Positions 46,811 through 56,420 of a stretch of 64,000 nt of DNA are shown piece after piece. The notes beneath the pieces are model-generated. The model ran no database searches. It was not told the DNA's origin and was given only the letters and a program-made list of their open reading frames with translations. Position numbers and translations under genes: made by a program. Each line of letters begins with the position of its first letter. Position 1 is the first letter of the stretch. Source of the DNA: Legionella brunensis (GTDB taxonomy: Bacteria; Pseudomonadota; Gammaproteobacteria; Legionellales; Legionellaceae); contig NZ_LNXV01000008.1 of the NCBI RefSeq assembly GCF_001467025.1, forward strand, positions 19,772 through 83,771, read 5' to 3'.

Positions 46811-47767
46811 ATGCATTCTCTATATCCTGCCATTAAACCTTATAAACGTCATGAATTGCCTGTTGGCAAACCCCATGTTCTTTATATTGAAGAAATAGGA
46901 AATCCCAGAGGGAAACCTGTTATCGTGTTACATCCAGGCCCCGGAGCGGGTAGTAATGCTTACCTACGTCGTTTTTTTGACCCTCAAGCTTATCGCATCA
47001 TACTGTTTGATCAGCGAGGCTGTGGTCGTTCTAGCCCGCATGGAGAACTACGTCATAATACGACACAAGATTTGCTCGATGACATTGATACAATTCGAGA
47101 TTATTTGGGGATTACACGATTTGTGCTATTTGGTGGTGGTTGGGGAGCTCTTTTAGCATTACTTTATGCGCAACTTTTTCCGCATCAAATTGGGGCATTA
47201 TTGCTACATCAAATTTTCTTGGGCCGACAAAAAGATATTGACTGGTTCTATCATGAAGGCTCAAATCTTTTTTTCCCGGATTATTGGCAAGACTTCATCA
47301 GCCTAGTACCTGAAGATGCTCATAATCTGCCAAAACATTATGCCGATATAATACAAGGCAATAATGAATTAGCTCGCATGAGTGCCGCAAAACATTGGGC
47401 TTTATGGCAAGCACGCTGCGGTAGTTTGCATCCACATCTTAGTATTATTGATCAATATTGCGTACCTCATTTTGCTTTAGCGCTGGCTAAAATCGAATCT
47501 CATTACGTCAATCACCACTATTTTATAAAGGAAAACCAGGTACTTTCTAATGCTAATAAAATAAGGCATATACCCACTTACCTTATTCATGGCCGTTACG
47601 ATATGATTTGTCCCCTTGCAGGTGCCTGGGAGCTACACCAATCCTTGTCTGCCTCAAGTCTCATCATTGTTCGTGATGCCGGTCATTCAGAACGCGAAGC
47701 AGGAATTATTGACGCTTTAATTACAGCGAGCAAAGAAATTGCCCACCAGGATTTAGATGTATGTTGA
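46811..47767 (+). CDS. Proline iminopeptidase homologue lacking the nucleophile Ser
   Basis: About 318 aa from ATG 46811 (GAGG site 46801-46804; an upstream TTG at 46799 is unlikely). The S33 family layout is clear: VLHPGPGAGSNAYLRRFFDP (family HGGPG appears as HPGPG), ILFDQRGCGRSSPHGELRHNTT, HGRYDMICP with catalytic-type Asp, and DAGHSERE with His. The nucleophile elbow, normally GGSWG, reads GGGWG (Gly110), so the catalytic Ser is absent in the DNA (GGT GGT GGT TGG). It is probably inactive as a peptidase or works differently. It overlaps dtd by 7 bases. Confidence 0.85.
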   Translation: MHSLYPAIKPYKRHELPVGKPHVLYIEEIGNPRGKPVIVLHPGPGAGSNAYLRRFFDPQAYRIILFDQRGCGRSSPHGELRHNTTQDLLDDIDTIRDYLGITRFVLFGGGWGALLALLYAQLFPHQIGALLLHQIFLGRQKDIDWFYHEGSNLFFPDYWQDFISLVPEDAHNLPKHYADIIQGNNELARMSAAKHWALWQARCGSLHPHLSIIDQYCVPHFALALAKIESHYVNHHYFIKENQVLSNANKIRHIPTYLIHGRYDMICPLAGAWELHQSLSASSLIIVRDAGHSEREAGIIDALITASKEIAHQDLDVC

Positions 47768-48198
47768 TAGTAGTACAACGAGCTCGAGAAGCTAGCGTGA
47801 CAGTTAATGGCAAAGTCATAGGAGCCATTTCGCAAGGCCTTTTAATCCTTTGTGGTTTTGAAGCCGATGACAATCTACAAACTTTAATGCGCATGTTGGA
47901 GCGAACTCTGAACTATCGAATTTTTAGTGACGCTCAAGACAAGATGAACTTAAGCTTGAAAGACGTAGATGGAGGCTTGTTATTAGTCCCACAATTTACC
48001 TTAGTTGCCGATACCAAAAAAGGCTTACGTCCTAGCTTTTCATCAGGAGCATCACCCGCTTCCGGGCAAGAATTATTTGCAAAATTAGTCACACTTGCTC
48101 GAGAAAATTATACTCATGTTGCCAGTGGTCAATTTGGTGCCGACATGCAAGTGCATCTTTGTAATGATGGCCCTGTGACTTTTATTCTTAAATTTTAG
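47761..48198 (+). CDS. dtd: D-aminoacyl-tRNA deacylase
   Basis: This 145-aa protein covers the whole Dtd family: MLIVVQRAREASVTVNGKVIG, GLLILCGFEADD, NYRIFSD, MNLSLKDVDGGLLLVPQFTLVADTKKGLRPSF, and the conserved C-terminal NDGPVTFIL. It hydrolyses D-aminoacyl-tRNA to protect translation. ATG 47761 lies within the last codons of the preceding gene (GTATGTTGA). Confidence 0.95.
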   Translation: MLIVVQRAREASVTVNGKVIGAISQGLLILCGFEADDNLQTLMRMLERTLNYRIFSDAQDKMNLSLKDVDGGLLLVPQFTLVADTKKGLRPSFSSGASPASGQELFAKLVTLARENYTHVASGQFGADMQVHLCNDGPVTFILKF

Positions 48199-48234
48199 AG
48201 ACCAGCGTTAGCCATTTAGCATTCTAATCTACAA

Positions 48235-48260
48235 CCCCGCGATCTTCGCCACGGGGATTT
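48235..48260 (+). terminator. Likely terminator after dtd
   Basis: CCCCG (48235-48239) pairs with CGGGG (48252-48256), with extra CG pairing inside, followed by ATTTGATT. Lies 37 bases after the dtd stop. The remaining 48260-48433 gap holds nothing I recognise. Confidence 0.5.
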
Positions 48261-48433
48261 GATTATCACTCATCAACCCTTGAAATTCCGTCCAAAAGAG
48301 CATCACAAGATTTGTGAAGTTATTTCACATCTAAAGTATTCTAATAGACTTCGTTCCAAGCTCACTGTAGTTCCCAAGAGTATTAAACTGGTGTAACATC
48401 AATTTATGCAGCAAATCAAAAATTAGAAGAATC

Positions 48434-49246
48434 ATGCGTTTAATTGTGCCTTTTGCGATCCTCATTAGCTCTTTAATGCTTTCTGCATGCATGACTAAAG
48501 GTTCTAACCCGGCAGATCCCTATGAATCCGTGAATCGCAAAGTTCACAACTTTAACATGGCTGTAGATGCTACCTTGTTAAGGCCCACAGCAAAATTTTA
48601 TAAAGTGATTTTGCCACCCCAAGTTCGCGGTGGTATTAATAATGCTTACAACAACGTAGCAATGATCCCCACCGTTGCGAATGATCTTTTACAAGCAGAA
48701 TGGCGCTATGCCATCAAAGACAGTTGGCGCTTTTTAATTAATTCAACCTTTGGAATTGCTGGGGTATTTGATGTTGCTGACAAGCATTTTGGCCTCCCCC
48801 CCCATTACAACGACATGGGCTTAACTTTTGCAAAATGGGGGGATAAAAAATCACCCTATCTTGTCATTCCCTTATTAGGGCCAAGTACTATACGTGATGG
48901 TATGGGAATGGTTTTTGATTATACATTGTTAAGCCCCTATGTTTACATTAATAATGATGCCGTCATTTGGGGACTTGCAGGCTTGAGATACGTCGACCTT
49001 CGCTCACAAATGTTTGAAACTGAAGCATTAATGAATGAAGCCTTAGATAAATATGCCTTTATTCGTGATGCCTATTTGCAGCACCGTAATTTTCGGATTA
49101 CCGGAGAGCAACAGGAAACAGGCTCCTTATATGTCGACGATCAAGAGGAAATCGGTGATTATATTGATGATGATCCGACCCCTCCCCAAAAACCTGGATT
49201 AACTGATAGTTCTAAGCATGCTCCACGTAGCCCTGTATCAACCTGA
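48434..49246 (+). CDS. mlaA: Outer-membrane lipid asymmetry lipoprotein MlaA (VacJ)
   Basis: This 270-aa lipoprotein has signal and lipobox MLSAC (Cys19). MlaA hallmarks: DPYESVNRKVHNFNMAVD, RPTAKFYKVILPPQVRGGINNAYNN, INSTFGIAGVFDVADKHFGLPPHYNDMGLTFAKWG, and SPYLVIPLLGPSTIRDGMGMVFD. A Pro/Asp-rich tail extends beyond the core and overlaps the next gene by 29 bases. It removes phospholipids from the outer leaflet of the outer membrane with the Mla system. Confidence 0.95.
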   Translation: MRLIVPFAILISSLMLSACMTKGSNPADPYESVNRKVHNFNMAVDATLLRPTAKFYKVILPPQVRGGINNAYNNVAMIPTVANDLLQAEWRYAIKDSWRFLINSTFGIAGVFDVADKHFGLPPHYNDMGLTFAKWGDKKSPYLVIPLLGPSTIRDGMGMVFDYTLLSPYVYINNDAVIWGLAGLRYVDLRSQMFETEALMNEALDKYAFIRDAYLQHRNFRITGEQQETGSLYVDDQEEIGDYIDDDPTPPQKPGLTDSSKHAPRSPVST

Positions 49247-49673
49247 AATACCACCCAATACTGGCAATATTATTCGTCTGTGCGCTAACAGTGGCGCACA
49301 GCTGCATCTTATCCATCCCTTGGGGTTTACCTTAGACGATAAACGGATGCGCCGTGCTGGTCTTGATTATCATGAATGGGCTAATGTAATTCATTATGAT
49401 AGTGAGCAAAGTTTTATTGATAAGAATCAACAAAGACGGATTTTTGCTTGCTCAACAAAAGGTGAACAAGGTTACCACAATGTTGCATATCAAGATGAAG
49501 ACCTGCTGCTTTTTGGTCCTGAAACACGAGGCTTACCGACAAATTTGCGAGAATGCTATACTGCTATTCGTATCCCTATGTGTTCTCATAGTCGCAGCCT
49601 TAATTTATCTAACTCTGTGGCAATTATTCTTTTTGAAGCATGGCGACAGTTGCAATTCATAGGAAGCAGCTAA
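49218..49673 (+). CDS. trmL: tRNA (cytidine(34)-2'-O)-methyltransferase TrmL
   Basis: This 151-aa SPOUT methyltransferase has MLHVALYQPEIPPNTGNIIRLCANSGAQLHLIHPLGF, RRAGLDYHEWANV, LLFGPETRGLP and IRIPMCSHSRSLNLSNSVAIILFEAWRQ, the knotted SAM-site motifs of TrmL. It modifies the wobble base of tRNA-Leu. The ATG at 49218 lies within the end of mlaA in another frame (29-base overlap). Confidence 0.95.
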   Translation: MLHVALYQPEIPPNTGNIIRLCANSGAQLHLIHPLGFTLDDKRMRRAGLDYHEWANVIHYDSEQSFIDKNQQRRIFACSTKGEQGYHNVAYQDEDLLLFGPETRGLPTNLRECYTAIRIPMCSHSRSLNLSNSVAIILFEAWRQLQFIGSS

Positions 49674-49688
49674 TCAAAATATAAAGGG

Positions 49689-50648
49689 CTATGAGTTTTT
49701 TTTCATTACTGCCTTTTCCAGACAATGCAAGTATTCTTGAGCTATCTCTAATCCTGTTTCTTTAGCGATCTCCTGTAAACAGGTAGGGCTTGTAACATTA
49801 ATTTCAGTTAAATAATCTCCGATAACGTCAATACCGACAAAATACAGTCCTTTTGCTTTTAAAGTAGGTCCAATTTGTTCACAAATCCACCTATCTCTAG
49901 CGGTAATAGGAACTACTTCTCCTTTAGCACCAGCAGCAAGATTTCCTCGCAATTCCCCTTTAGCAGGAATGCGAGCTAAAGCATAAGGTACAGGCTCACC
50001 ATTAATTAACAGAATTCGTTTATCTCCTGCGTTGACAATTTCTGGAATATAAAGTTGCGCCATGATGCTCGCTGTTTGCCCTTTTGTTAATACTTCCAAA
50101 ATAACCGATAAATTAATCGCCTTTTCATCAACATGAAAAACAGAATTACCTCCCATGCCTTCCAATGGTTTAAAAATTACATTTTTATGTTCTTGCCAAA
50201 AGGCACGCAAGTGGGCAATATCACGGCTCACCAAAGTTGGCGGACAACATTGTGGAAAATTTAAAGTAAAAAATTTTTCGTTAGCATCACGAAGACTTTG
50301 CGGTTTATTGGCAACTAAAACACCCTCTTTCTCTGCCAACTCCAATGCATAGGTTGCATAAATGTACTCCATATCGAAAGGAGGATCTTTACGCATGAGA
50401 ATAATATCCATTTCACTTAAAGCTTGCTCACCTATTTCCTTCGCTATAGCCCATTCTTTACTCATTAAATCGCCAATTGCAATGGTTAACATGCGAGCAT
50501 AAGCACGCCCTTGACGACAAAATAAATCTGCTTGAGTAAAATAAAAACAAGACCATTCTAAAGCCTGGGCCGCTTTAAGCATCGCAAGGGTAGTGTCCTT
50601 ATACGGCTTTAATTGATGTATAGGATCCATTAATACCGCAAGTTTCAT
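49689..50648 (-). CDS. gshB: Glutathione synthetase
   Basis: This 319-aa ATP-grasp enzyme has MDPIHQLKPYKDTTLAMLKAAQ, MRKDPPFDMEYIYATYALE, VANKPQSLRDANEKFFTLNFP, FKPLEGMGGNSVFHV, GDKRILLINGEPVPYALARIP, RGNLAAGAKGE and FVGIDVIGDYLTEINVTSPTCLQEI, all conserved in GshB. It adds Gly to gamma-glutamylcysteine. Downstream of gshA on the same strand with a gap of about 50 bases. Confidence 0.96.
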   Translation of the reverse strand: MKLAVLMDPIHQLKPYKDTTLAMLKAAQALEWSCFYFTQADLFCRQGRAYARMLTIAIGDLMSKEWAIAKEIGEQALSEMDIILMRKDPPFDMEYIYATYALELAEKEGVLVANKPQSLRDANEKFFTLNFPQCCPPTLVSRDIAHLRAFWQEHKNVIFKPLEGMGGNSVFHVDEKAINLSVILEVLTKGQTASIMAQLYIPEIVNAGDKRILLINGEPVPYALARIPAKGELRGNLAAGAKGEVVPITARDRWICEQIGPTLKAKGLYFVGIDVIGDYLTEINVTSPTCLQEIAKETGLEIAQEYLHCLEKAVMKKNS

Positions 50649-50700
50649 TGCAAACTCCTAAATTTCTCAGTGAGAGAAATATTTTTATAACTTCCAGGTA

Positions 50701-51993
50701 TCACCTGTGAATAGCCGCAATTTCTCTTGCAGCAGCCAACGCTGCTAAACGAGCTATTACACCATAAGCATAAAAACGATTAGGGCAGTCAATCACATCC
50801 AGGTCTCTACGAGGAGTATTACACGCTTGGGCAAAGGCCAAAGGCTCAAAATGCATACCAGGTGCATTCAAGTTTTCGTTGGTGCCACGTCCTTGATGAA
50901 CTCGATAAAATCCGCCTACGACAAACTGGCCTATCATATAAACCACAGGTTCAGCCACAGAGCCATTTGGCATCGTTTCAAAAGTATAAACACCTTCTTG
51001 AACCATCACGCGCTCCACTTTACGGCTCCCTTTGCTGGCAGCCATGCGAGTACGTTGCTTGCGATTTAATTGTCTTAATTCTTCCCCATCATGAACCATC
51101 ATAACACTCATGCCATAAGTACCATTATCTGCTTTAACCACAACAAATGGTTTTTCAGTAATACCATAAGTCTCATATTTGTCTTTTATTTGTGCTAGTA
51201 ACTTGTCTGTTTCCTCTGCCAGGCTATCGATTCCCTCTTGGGCCATAAAATCAATCCCATCTACCGCGGTGAAATAAGGGTTGATTAACCAGGGATCTAT
51301 ATTTAGCAATTTTGCAAACTCAGAAGCAACCTCATTAAAGAAATGAAAATGACTAGATTTTAGCCGTGTCGCCCATCCTAATTTTGCTGTAGGCCTAATA
51401 GGCTGTTCTAACCCCTGTAGAATATCAGGTATTCCCGACGATAAATCGTTATTTAATAAGAGAATGCAGGGATCAAAATCAGGGAGGACCACTCGATTGC
51501 CTTGACGCTTAATAGGCTCTAGGCGCAAAAACCCTCCCTCTTCTAATGGAACCTCCTGGGGTTCAATTATTTCAGGATCAAGGCTACCCACACGGACTAC
51601 AAACCCTGCCTGGACAAAAATGTCTCGCAGAATGCTTAAGCTTTGTAAATAAAACTGGTTGCGTGTATGGCTTTCAGGAATTAACAAAATCTTCATACAA
51701 TTTGGTATGGAATCAACCATCACTGATTGGATCGCCTGCACACACAAAGGCAAAAAATCACGATTAAGATTATTAAATCCCGCAGGAAATAAATTCGTAT
51801 CTACTGGGGCAAGTTTAAAACCTGCATGCCGCAAATCAACAGAGGATGTAATCGATGGCGGCGTTTCTTGCCATTTTTCCCTAAACCAAGATTCAATTGT
51901 AGCAACCTGATTTAAAATAATTTTTTCTACATGATGTAGAGGCCCACAATGTGCTGTGGTCAGATGAGGTACTGGTACATCATTAGCTTGCAT
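50701..51993 (-). CDS. gshA: Glutamate-cysteine ligase, proteobacterial second type
   Basis: About 430 aa. ATG 51993 (MQANDVPVPHLTTAHCGPL) is preferred over the upstream 52020 start because AGGAGAG lies directly before it. Sequence such as VDLRHAGFKLAPVDTNLFPAGFNNLN, PESHTRNQFYLQSL, VVKADNGTYGMSVMMV and CPNRFYAYGVIARLAALAAAREIA matches the ferro-oxidant/Legionella-type GshA (TIGR02049-like), unrelated in sequence to E. coli GshA. Makes gamma-glutamylcysteine. Pairs with gshB downstream. Confidence 0.92.
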   Translation of the reverse strand: MQANDVPVPHLTTAHCGPLHHVEKIILNQVATIESWFREKWQETPPSITSSVDLRHAGFKLAPVDTNLFPAGFNNLNRDFLPLCVQAIQSVMVDSIPNCMKILLIPESHTRNQFYLQSLSILRDIFVQAGFVVRVGSLDPEIIEPQEVPLEEGGFLRLEPIKRQGNRVVLPDFDPCILLLNNDLSSGIPDILQGLEQPIRPTAKLGWATRLKSSHFHFFNEVASEFAKLLNIDPWLINPYFTAVDGIDFMAQEGIDSLAEETDKLLAQIKDKYETYGITEKPFVVVKADNGTYGMSVMMVHDGEELRQLNRKQRTRMAASKGSRKVERVMVQEGVYTFETMPNGSVAEPVVYMIGQFVVGGFYRVHQGRGTNENLNAPGMHFEPLAFAQACNTPRRDLDVIDCPNRFYAYGVIARLAALAAAREIAAIHR

Positions 51994-52229
51994 ACTCTCT
52001 CTCCTGCGAAAAATTATCAAGCGATGGTAACCTAAGGTTTGTTCGGAAGCAAAATATGAAATTCCTTTTTAATTTTAAATCTTTCATCTCTTCAGATGCA
52101 AAATCAGCTCAGAAATAGAATGATTACAAAATCAATGCACAATTTATTAAAACCATTGATTTCCCCCAAAATGTTTTTAAAGTGATAGAATAACTCCTTG
52201 TCAATTATAAGCTTTGAATTGGTATAACT

Positions 52230-53126
52230 GTGAATAAGCGAACGTTGCTTGCCTTATTAGTCTTAATATCATTAGGATTTATCTGGGGATCCGGTTATAC
52301 GTTGGCAAGATATGCAATGACCAATGGAGTACCTGCTTTCGGTTATGCTTTTTGGCAATCTGCAGGTCCTGCTTTATTATTAACAGTAATTGGCTTAGTC
52401 ACTCGAAACAGTGCTTTCTTACACCCGCAATATTGGCTTTATTTTCTAATCTGTGGTCTGGTAGGTATTACCATTCCTAATACGAATATGTACTTGATAG
52501 CCAGTCATATTCCAGCTGGACTACTTGCCGTACTGGTCAATACCGTTCCTTTATTGGTTTATCCAATGGCCTTGCTGGTAAAGCAAGAAAACTTTGATAC
52601 CTGGCGCATGTTTGCCTTATTCATGGGAATGGGGGGCATTTTATTAATCATTGGGCCCACAATCCAAGGCTTGATATCTAGCTGGACTTTCTTGGCATTA
52701 TTAAGCCCATTTGCCTTTGCCTTTTGCTCTGTTTATATCACTGTAAAACAACCACCTCACTTAAATGCCCTTGAGGCTGCTAGTGGAATGCTGCTGGCAT
52801 CCACCCTGCTACTTTTACCGCTTGTTATACAACAGCATTCTTTTTACCCACTAACAGGCCCTCTTACTACAGCAAAACAAATTGTTATTCTGGAAATCTT
52901 TTTATCCAGTATTGGCTATCTACTCTTTTTTAACCTTCTTAGTCTTGCTGGCCCTGTTTTTTATAGCTTAACGGGGGGCATGGTCGCACTAACAGGATTA
53001 TTCTGGGGATTCGTAGTCTTTAACGAATTCCCGAGTTTTCAACAAATCATAGCTATCATTTTGATTATTGCAGCCCTTTTTCTGCTATCATGGCGGCAAT
53101 CCAGACAATTGCAGGAGGCTTTGTGA
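52230..53126 (+). CDS. DMT-superfamily (EamA) transporter
   Basis: This 298-aa protein starts at GTG 52230. Ten hydrophobic helices in two EamA repeats can be seen (LALLVLISLGFIWGSGYTLARYAM near the N terminus, and SIGYLLFFNLLSLAGPVFYSLTGGMVALTGLFWGFVVFNE in the second repeat). Such proteins export amino acids or other small metabolites; the substrate cannot be told. It overlaps the next gene by 4 bases (GTGA), so the three genes 52230-53732 form an operon. Confidence 0.9.
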   Translation: MNKRTLLALLVLISLGFIWGSGYTLARYAMTNGVPAFGYAFWQSAGPALLLTVIGLVTRNSAFLHPQYWLYFLICGLVGITIPNTNMYLIASHIPAGLLAVLVNTVPLLVYPMALLVKQENFDTWRMFALFMGMGGILLIIGPTIQGLISSWTFLALLSPFAFAFCSVYITVKQPPHLNALEAASGMLLASTLLLLPLVIQQHSFYPLTGPLTTAKQIVILEIFLSSIGYLLFFNLLSLAGPVFYSLTGGMVALTGLFWGFVVFNEFPSFQQIIAIILIIAALFLLSWRQSRQLQEAL

Positions 53127-53413
53127 CGGTAACTGACTTAGTTCAACAATACCAAGGACAGATACAAACTTTTCAATATCTCCTTATTTTAATAAATGCC
53201 CTATTGCATGTATTATTTGCCGGTGCAGTTGCCCGTGATGCAGGTAATTTATACCAACTTGGACAACGTCCCGCTTTAGTATCAGCAGCAACCTGGGCTT
53301 TTGCAACCTTAATTGGTGGTGTGATTACCGCCGCAATCTACTGGTTTATTCACCACTCAACACTGACAAGACCAGTTGTGAGAGACAGAGAGAACGCCTA
53401 TGAACGAAAATAA
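53123..53413 (+). CDS. Small membrane protein, unknown function
   Basis: This encodes 96 aa. The GTG at 53123 is chosen because a perfect AGGAGG lies about 5 bases upstream and the codon overlaps the transporter stop as GTGA; earlier in-frame codons at 53090 have no such site. Two transmembrane helices flank a short loop (FQYLLILINALLHVLFAGAVARDAG; LVSAATWAFATLIGGVITAAIYWFIHH). This resembles small inner-membrane proteins of gammaproteobacteria without assigned role. It overlaps the rhodanese gene by 14 bases. Confidence 0.8.
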   Translation: MTVTDLVQQYQGQIQTFQYLLILINALLHVLFAGAVARDAGNLYQLGQRPALVSAATWAFATLIGGVITAAIYWFIHHSTLTRPVVRDRENAYERK

Positions 53414-53732
53414 AATAGCAACCATTAATGTGCAGGAATTAAAAAAACGTCTCGATGCCAATCCCACGTTGTGCTTAATTGACGTCAGAGAACACTACGA
53501 ATGGCAGACTCTGCGCATTCCAGGTGCGATTCATATTCCTAAAGATGAATTGCCAAGCCGCATTGAAACTCACATTCCCGATCTTAATCAACCTGTTTAT
53601 CTACATTGCAAAGGTGGTGTCAGATCTCTTTTCGCTGCCAATTATTTATTGGAGATGGGCTATAAAGAAGTATATTCAGTAGATGGTGGTATCATTGAAT
53701 GGGTGATGCTTGGCTACCCAGTGGAGGAATAA
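53400..53732 (+). CDS. Single-domain rhodanese-like sulfurtransferase
   Basis: This 110-aa protein has CLIDVREHYEWQTLRIPGAIHIPKDEL, active-site loop CKGGVRS (Cys70), and AANYLLEMGYKEVYSVDGGIIEW, a complete small rhodanese domain. It transfers sulfane sulfur to an acceptor that is not evident here. Last gene of the operon with the DMT transporter and small membrane protein. Confidence 0.92.
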   Translation: MNENKIATINVQELKKRLDANPTLCLIDVREHYEWQTLRIPGAIHIPKDELPSRIETHIPDLNQPVYLHCKGGVRSLFAANYLLEMGYKEVYSVDGGIIEWVMLGYPVEE

Positions 53733-53760
53733 CACCCTGCCAAAGCAGGGTGCTTTATTT
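53733..53760. terminator. Bidirectional Rho-independent terminator
   Basis: Perfect 8-bp stem CACCCTGC (53733-53740) and GCAGGGTG (53745-53752), loop CAAA, then CTTTATTT. It lies between the convergent rhodanese gene and the minus-strand gene ending at 53759, serving both. Confidence 0.88.
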
Positions 53761-54454
53761 ATTGTACTACAGGAGTCTTTTCTAATGTTTCTTCATCATC
53801 TTCTTCAGACTTCTTGTTATTGCCCCAAATCATATTGCCAAGGCTACTGAGGACAGAAGGACCTTTCTTACGCTCAGCTTCCAAGCGCTCACGCTCTTGT
53901 ACATCATGTAACATTGATGCACGGCCTTCCGCAAAAACTTGCTTGCGAGCAGCACCACCCATGTCAATTGCTTTAATTTCAAATGCCACTAAATCCATTC
54001 CTTCAATCTTAGAGAAAGCATGTTGTTCCAGCATTTTATCAGTATGTCCAGAAGGGAATACAATATTAGTATAAAACTTCATTGCTTCGGAAATCATACG
54101 TGATGCATTATTTGCATCGATTAAATTGGCAGCGATGTCTTTTTTCTTATTTTCTTCGCGTACACCCATAGACTCTAACAACACATCGCGAAGAAGGCTA
54201 CCACTTCTTGGCAATAGACCATCGGCTACGATATGCATCAAACCAGTTAAAATAGTAGCCTTTAATTTGTCGTCAGCTGATTTGGATGGCAAGCTGTCGA
54301 TTTGCTTGATTGCCAGTTGCAGGAACTCAACAAATCCACGTCGGTGAGGGGGTAACTTCTCTACTGATGCAACTTCATGATGTCCTAAAAAAGTAAGAAT
54401 TCCGCGATCAAAACTCTTTTTTATCTCATCATATGACGTCAATGTAAAACCCAT
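53759..54454 (-). CDS. Hypothetical soluble helical protein with acidic C terminus
   Basis: About 231 aa from ATG 54454, chosen because GGAGAG lies 6-11 bases upstream; a start at 54475 would place that site inside the gene. All-helical, no signal peptide. Visible elements: FLGHHEVASVEKLPPHRRGFVEFLQLAIKQID, TGLMHIVADGLLPRSGSLLRDVLLESMGV, and a tail NNKKSEEDDEETLEKTPVVQ. The Glu/Asp cluster shortly before a hydrophobic C terminus is like the E-block of Dot/Icm substrates, though it may equally be a house protein. Not recognised. Confidence 0.55.
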   Translation of the reverse strand: MGFTLTSYDEIKKSFDRGILTFLGHHEVASVEKLPPHRRGFVEFLQLAIKQIDSLPSKSADDKLKATILTGLMHIVADGLLPRSGSLLRDVLLESMGVREENKKKDIAANLIDANNASRMISEAMKFYTNIVFPSGHTDKMLEQHAFSKIEGMDLVAFEIKAIDMGGAARKQVFAEGRASMLHDVQERERLEAERKKGPSVLSSLGNMIWGNNKKSEEDDEETLEKTPVVQ

Positions 54455-54475
54455 CTTTACTCTCCTTAACTCCAT

Positions 54476-54782
54476 TAATAGGTTGTGGTGTAATCATTCA
54501 CCGCCAACCAGTGTAAACCAATTTTAGACATTCGTCATGGGTTTTCTTTAAACGGATTAATCAATTTACAAGCTACTGATTAAATTAAAAAATAAACTGA
54601 TCATTTTTAGTCTCAACAAACTGTTTAATTGTTTTCTAACTAAACAAATGCGTTTTCAACAGAAGTTTTCTGTTTATGAGCTCATTAATCATGATTAGTA
54701 TTTTGTCAGTTGAATGAAATTTTTATTTACCCACTCAATAAACTACTTTACGATGCCGTGATTTATTTTTGTTGAGAACATC
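54476..54782. other. Divergent gap with a 12-bp palindrome
   Basis: About 300 AT-rich bases separate the divergent hypothetical gene and the phosphatase. TAATCATGATTA (54686-54697) is a perfect palindrome and could be an operator for the phosphatase gene. No clear -35/-10 pair or RNA was recognised. Confidence 0.35.
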
Positions 54783-56408
54783 ATGAAAAGAGTATTGACA
54801 CTGTTATTCATTCTTTCCTCGACGTTGGTTTTCGCAACCCCCAAGCAACCCAAATTAGTAGTTCAACTTGTTGTTGATCAATTAAGAGGGGATTTAATTA
54901 ATCGATATCATCAAAAATTTGGTCCTAATGGCTTTAACTATTTGCTCGACCACGGCCTTGATTATCATAATGCCCACCATCCGCACGCCAATACCGTCAC
55001 TTGTGCTGGCCATGCAACCATAGCCACAGGCAGTTATCCAGCCTTGCATGGAATTGTTAACAATGATTGGTACGATAGAAAATTGCAGCATCCCATTTAC
55101 TGTGTTGAAGATCCGCAAAGTCCTATTTTAACAACGATACGCTCACAAAAACCGGTTGTCGGCCGCTCACCACGTAATCTCATAGCTTCAACATTAAGTG
55201 ATGAGATTGTCTTGTCACAAATAGGCCGCGCCTTTGCCGTTTCATTAAAAGATCGCTCCGCAATCACATTAGCCGGCCACGCAGGAAAAGCATTTTGGTT
55301 TGATAAAGAAAATGGCGGCTTTGTCACAAGTCAGCATTATTATTCAACCTATCCGCAATGGGTTAACACTTGGAATAGACATTACGAAACCAAAGATGAG
55401 ACCTGGAATTTAAGTGCGCCTGTGACAACTTACACTTATGCAAAAGCACCAACATTCCAAAACCGCTTTAAAGAATTTGGAGCCTCATTCCCTCATCACC
55501 TAGGCTCTCCTAATTCAGAAACTTATTACAAGTTTTTATCCATGACCCCTATTGCCGATGAATTAACTGCGGATTTCGCTATCTCTCTTCTGACCAATGA
55601 AAAACTGGGCACCACAAGCGAGAAGGTTGATTATTTAGCAATAAGCTTTTCTGCGGTTGACGCAATAGGTCATCAATTTGGTCCTAACAGTCTTGAGTCT
55701 GAAGATAATCTCTTAAGACTTGATAAAACGCTAGCGAAGTTATTAGCTGCAATTGATAAACAAGTTGGGCTAGATAATACCCTGATTGTTTTAACTGCTG
55801 ACCATGGAGTAAGCGACTCACCAATTTATCTAGCCTCGCATAACATTAAAGAAAACCACTCGCTAAAAATTCCGCAAATGCAAACAATTATCGAGCAAAC
55901 GCTGGCTAAACACTTTAAACTCCCAGCAAACACTTTACAGGCGATTGCTTTGCCCTATGTTTATCTTAATCATGACGTCATTAATGAACATCAATTATCC
56001 ATTAATGCCGTAAGTAGTTATTTAGCGGAAACCTTACGTCAGCAGCCAGGTATTTTCCAGGCTTATACTCTGCCTTTAGCCAATACTGAACATGATTGGT
56101 TGAGTGCAAAAGTAGCCAAGATGGTCTTTCCCAAACGTTCTGGTGATATTTATCTTGTTCCTCCACCCTATCAAGCCCTTGCTGACAAGAGTGAACAACG
56201 TGTATCCCATGGAACACCCTGGCAATATGATAGCTATGTTCCCTTATTATTTGTCAATGCGGCTTTTAAAGCCCAGCGTATTACCAAACCGGTGAATACC
56301 ACAGATATTGCCCCAACTTTAGCCGCGATTTTATCCATCAAATCACCTTCTGCAGCTATCGGCCAGCCCTTACCCGAGGTTATCAAAGCTTTTCAAAAGA
56401 AAGCTTGA
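54783..56408 (+). CDS. PafA-like alkaline phosphatase superfamily protein
   Basis: This 541-aa exported enzyme has signal peptide [18 protein letters not shown]. Metal and nucleophile motifs: VVDQLRGD (Asp32), [14 protein letters not shown] with Thr73 as likely nucleophile, [14 protein letters not shown] (Asp/His), LTADHGVSD, and a late SHGTPW. This is the PafA/nucleotide-pyrophosphatase branch of zinc phosphatases that hydrolyse phosphomonoesters in the periplasm. A terminator follows before htpX. Confidence 0.88.
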   Translation: MKRVLTLLFILSSTLVFATPKQPKLVVQLVVDQLRGDLINRYHQKFGPNGFNYLLDHGLDYHNAHHPHANTVTCAGHATIATGSYPALHGIVNNDWYDRKLQHPIYCVEDPQSPILTTIRSQKPVVGRSPRNLIASTLSDEIVLSQIGRAFAVSLKDRSAITLAGHAGKAFWFDKENGGFVTSQHYYSTYPQWVNTWNRHYETKDETWNLSAPVTTYTYAKAPTFQNRFKEFGASFPHHLGSPNSETYYKFLSMTPIADELTADFAISLLTNEKLGTTSEKVDYLAISFSAVDAIGHQFGPNSLESEDNLLRLDKTLAKLLAAIDKQVGLDNTLIVLTADHGVSDSPIYLASHNIKENHSLKIPQMQTIIEQTLAKHFKLPANTLQAIALPYVYLNHDVINEHQLSINAVSSYLAETLRQQPGIFQAYTLPLANTEHDWLSAKVAKMVFPKRSGDIYLVPPPYQALADKSEQRVSHGTPWQYDSYVPLLFVNAAFKAQRITKPVNTTDIAPTLAAILSIKSPSAAIGQPLPEVIKAFQKKA

Positions 56409-56420
56409 AATTAACAAAGG

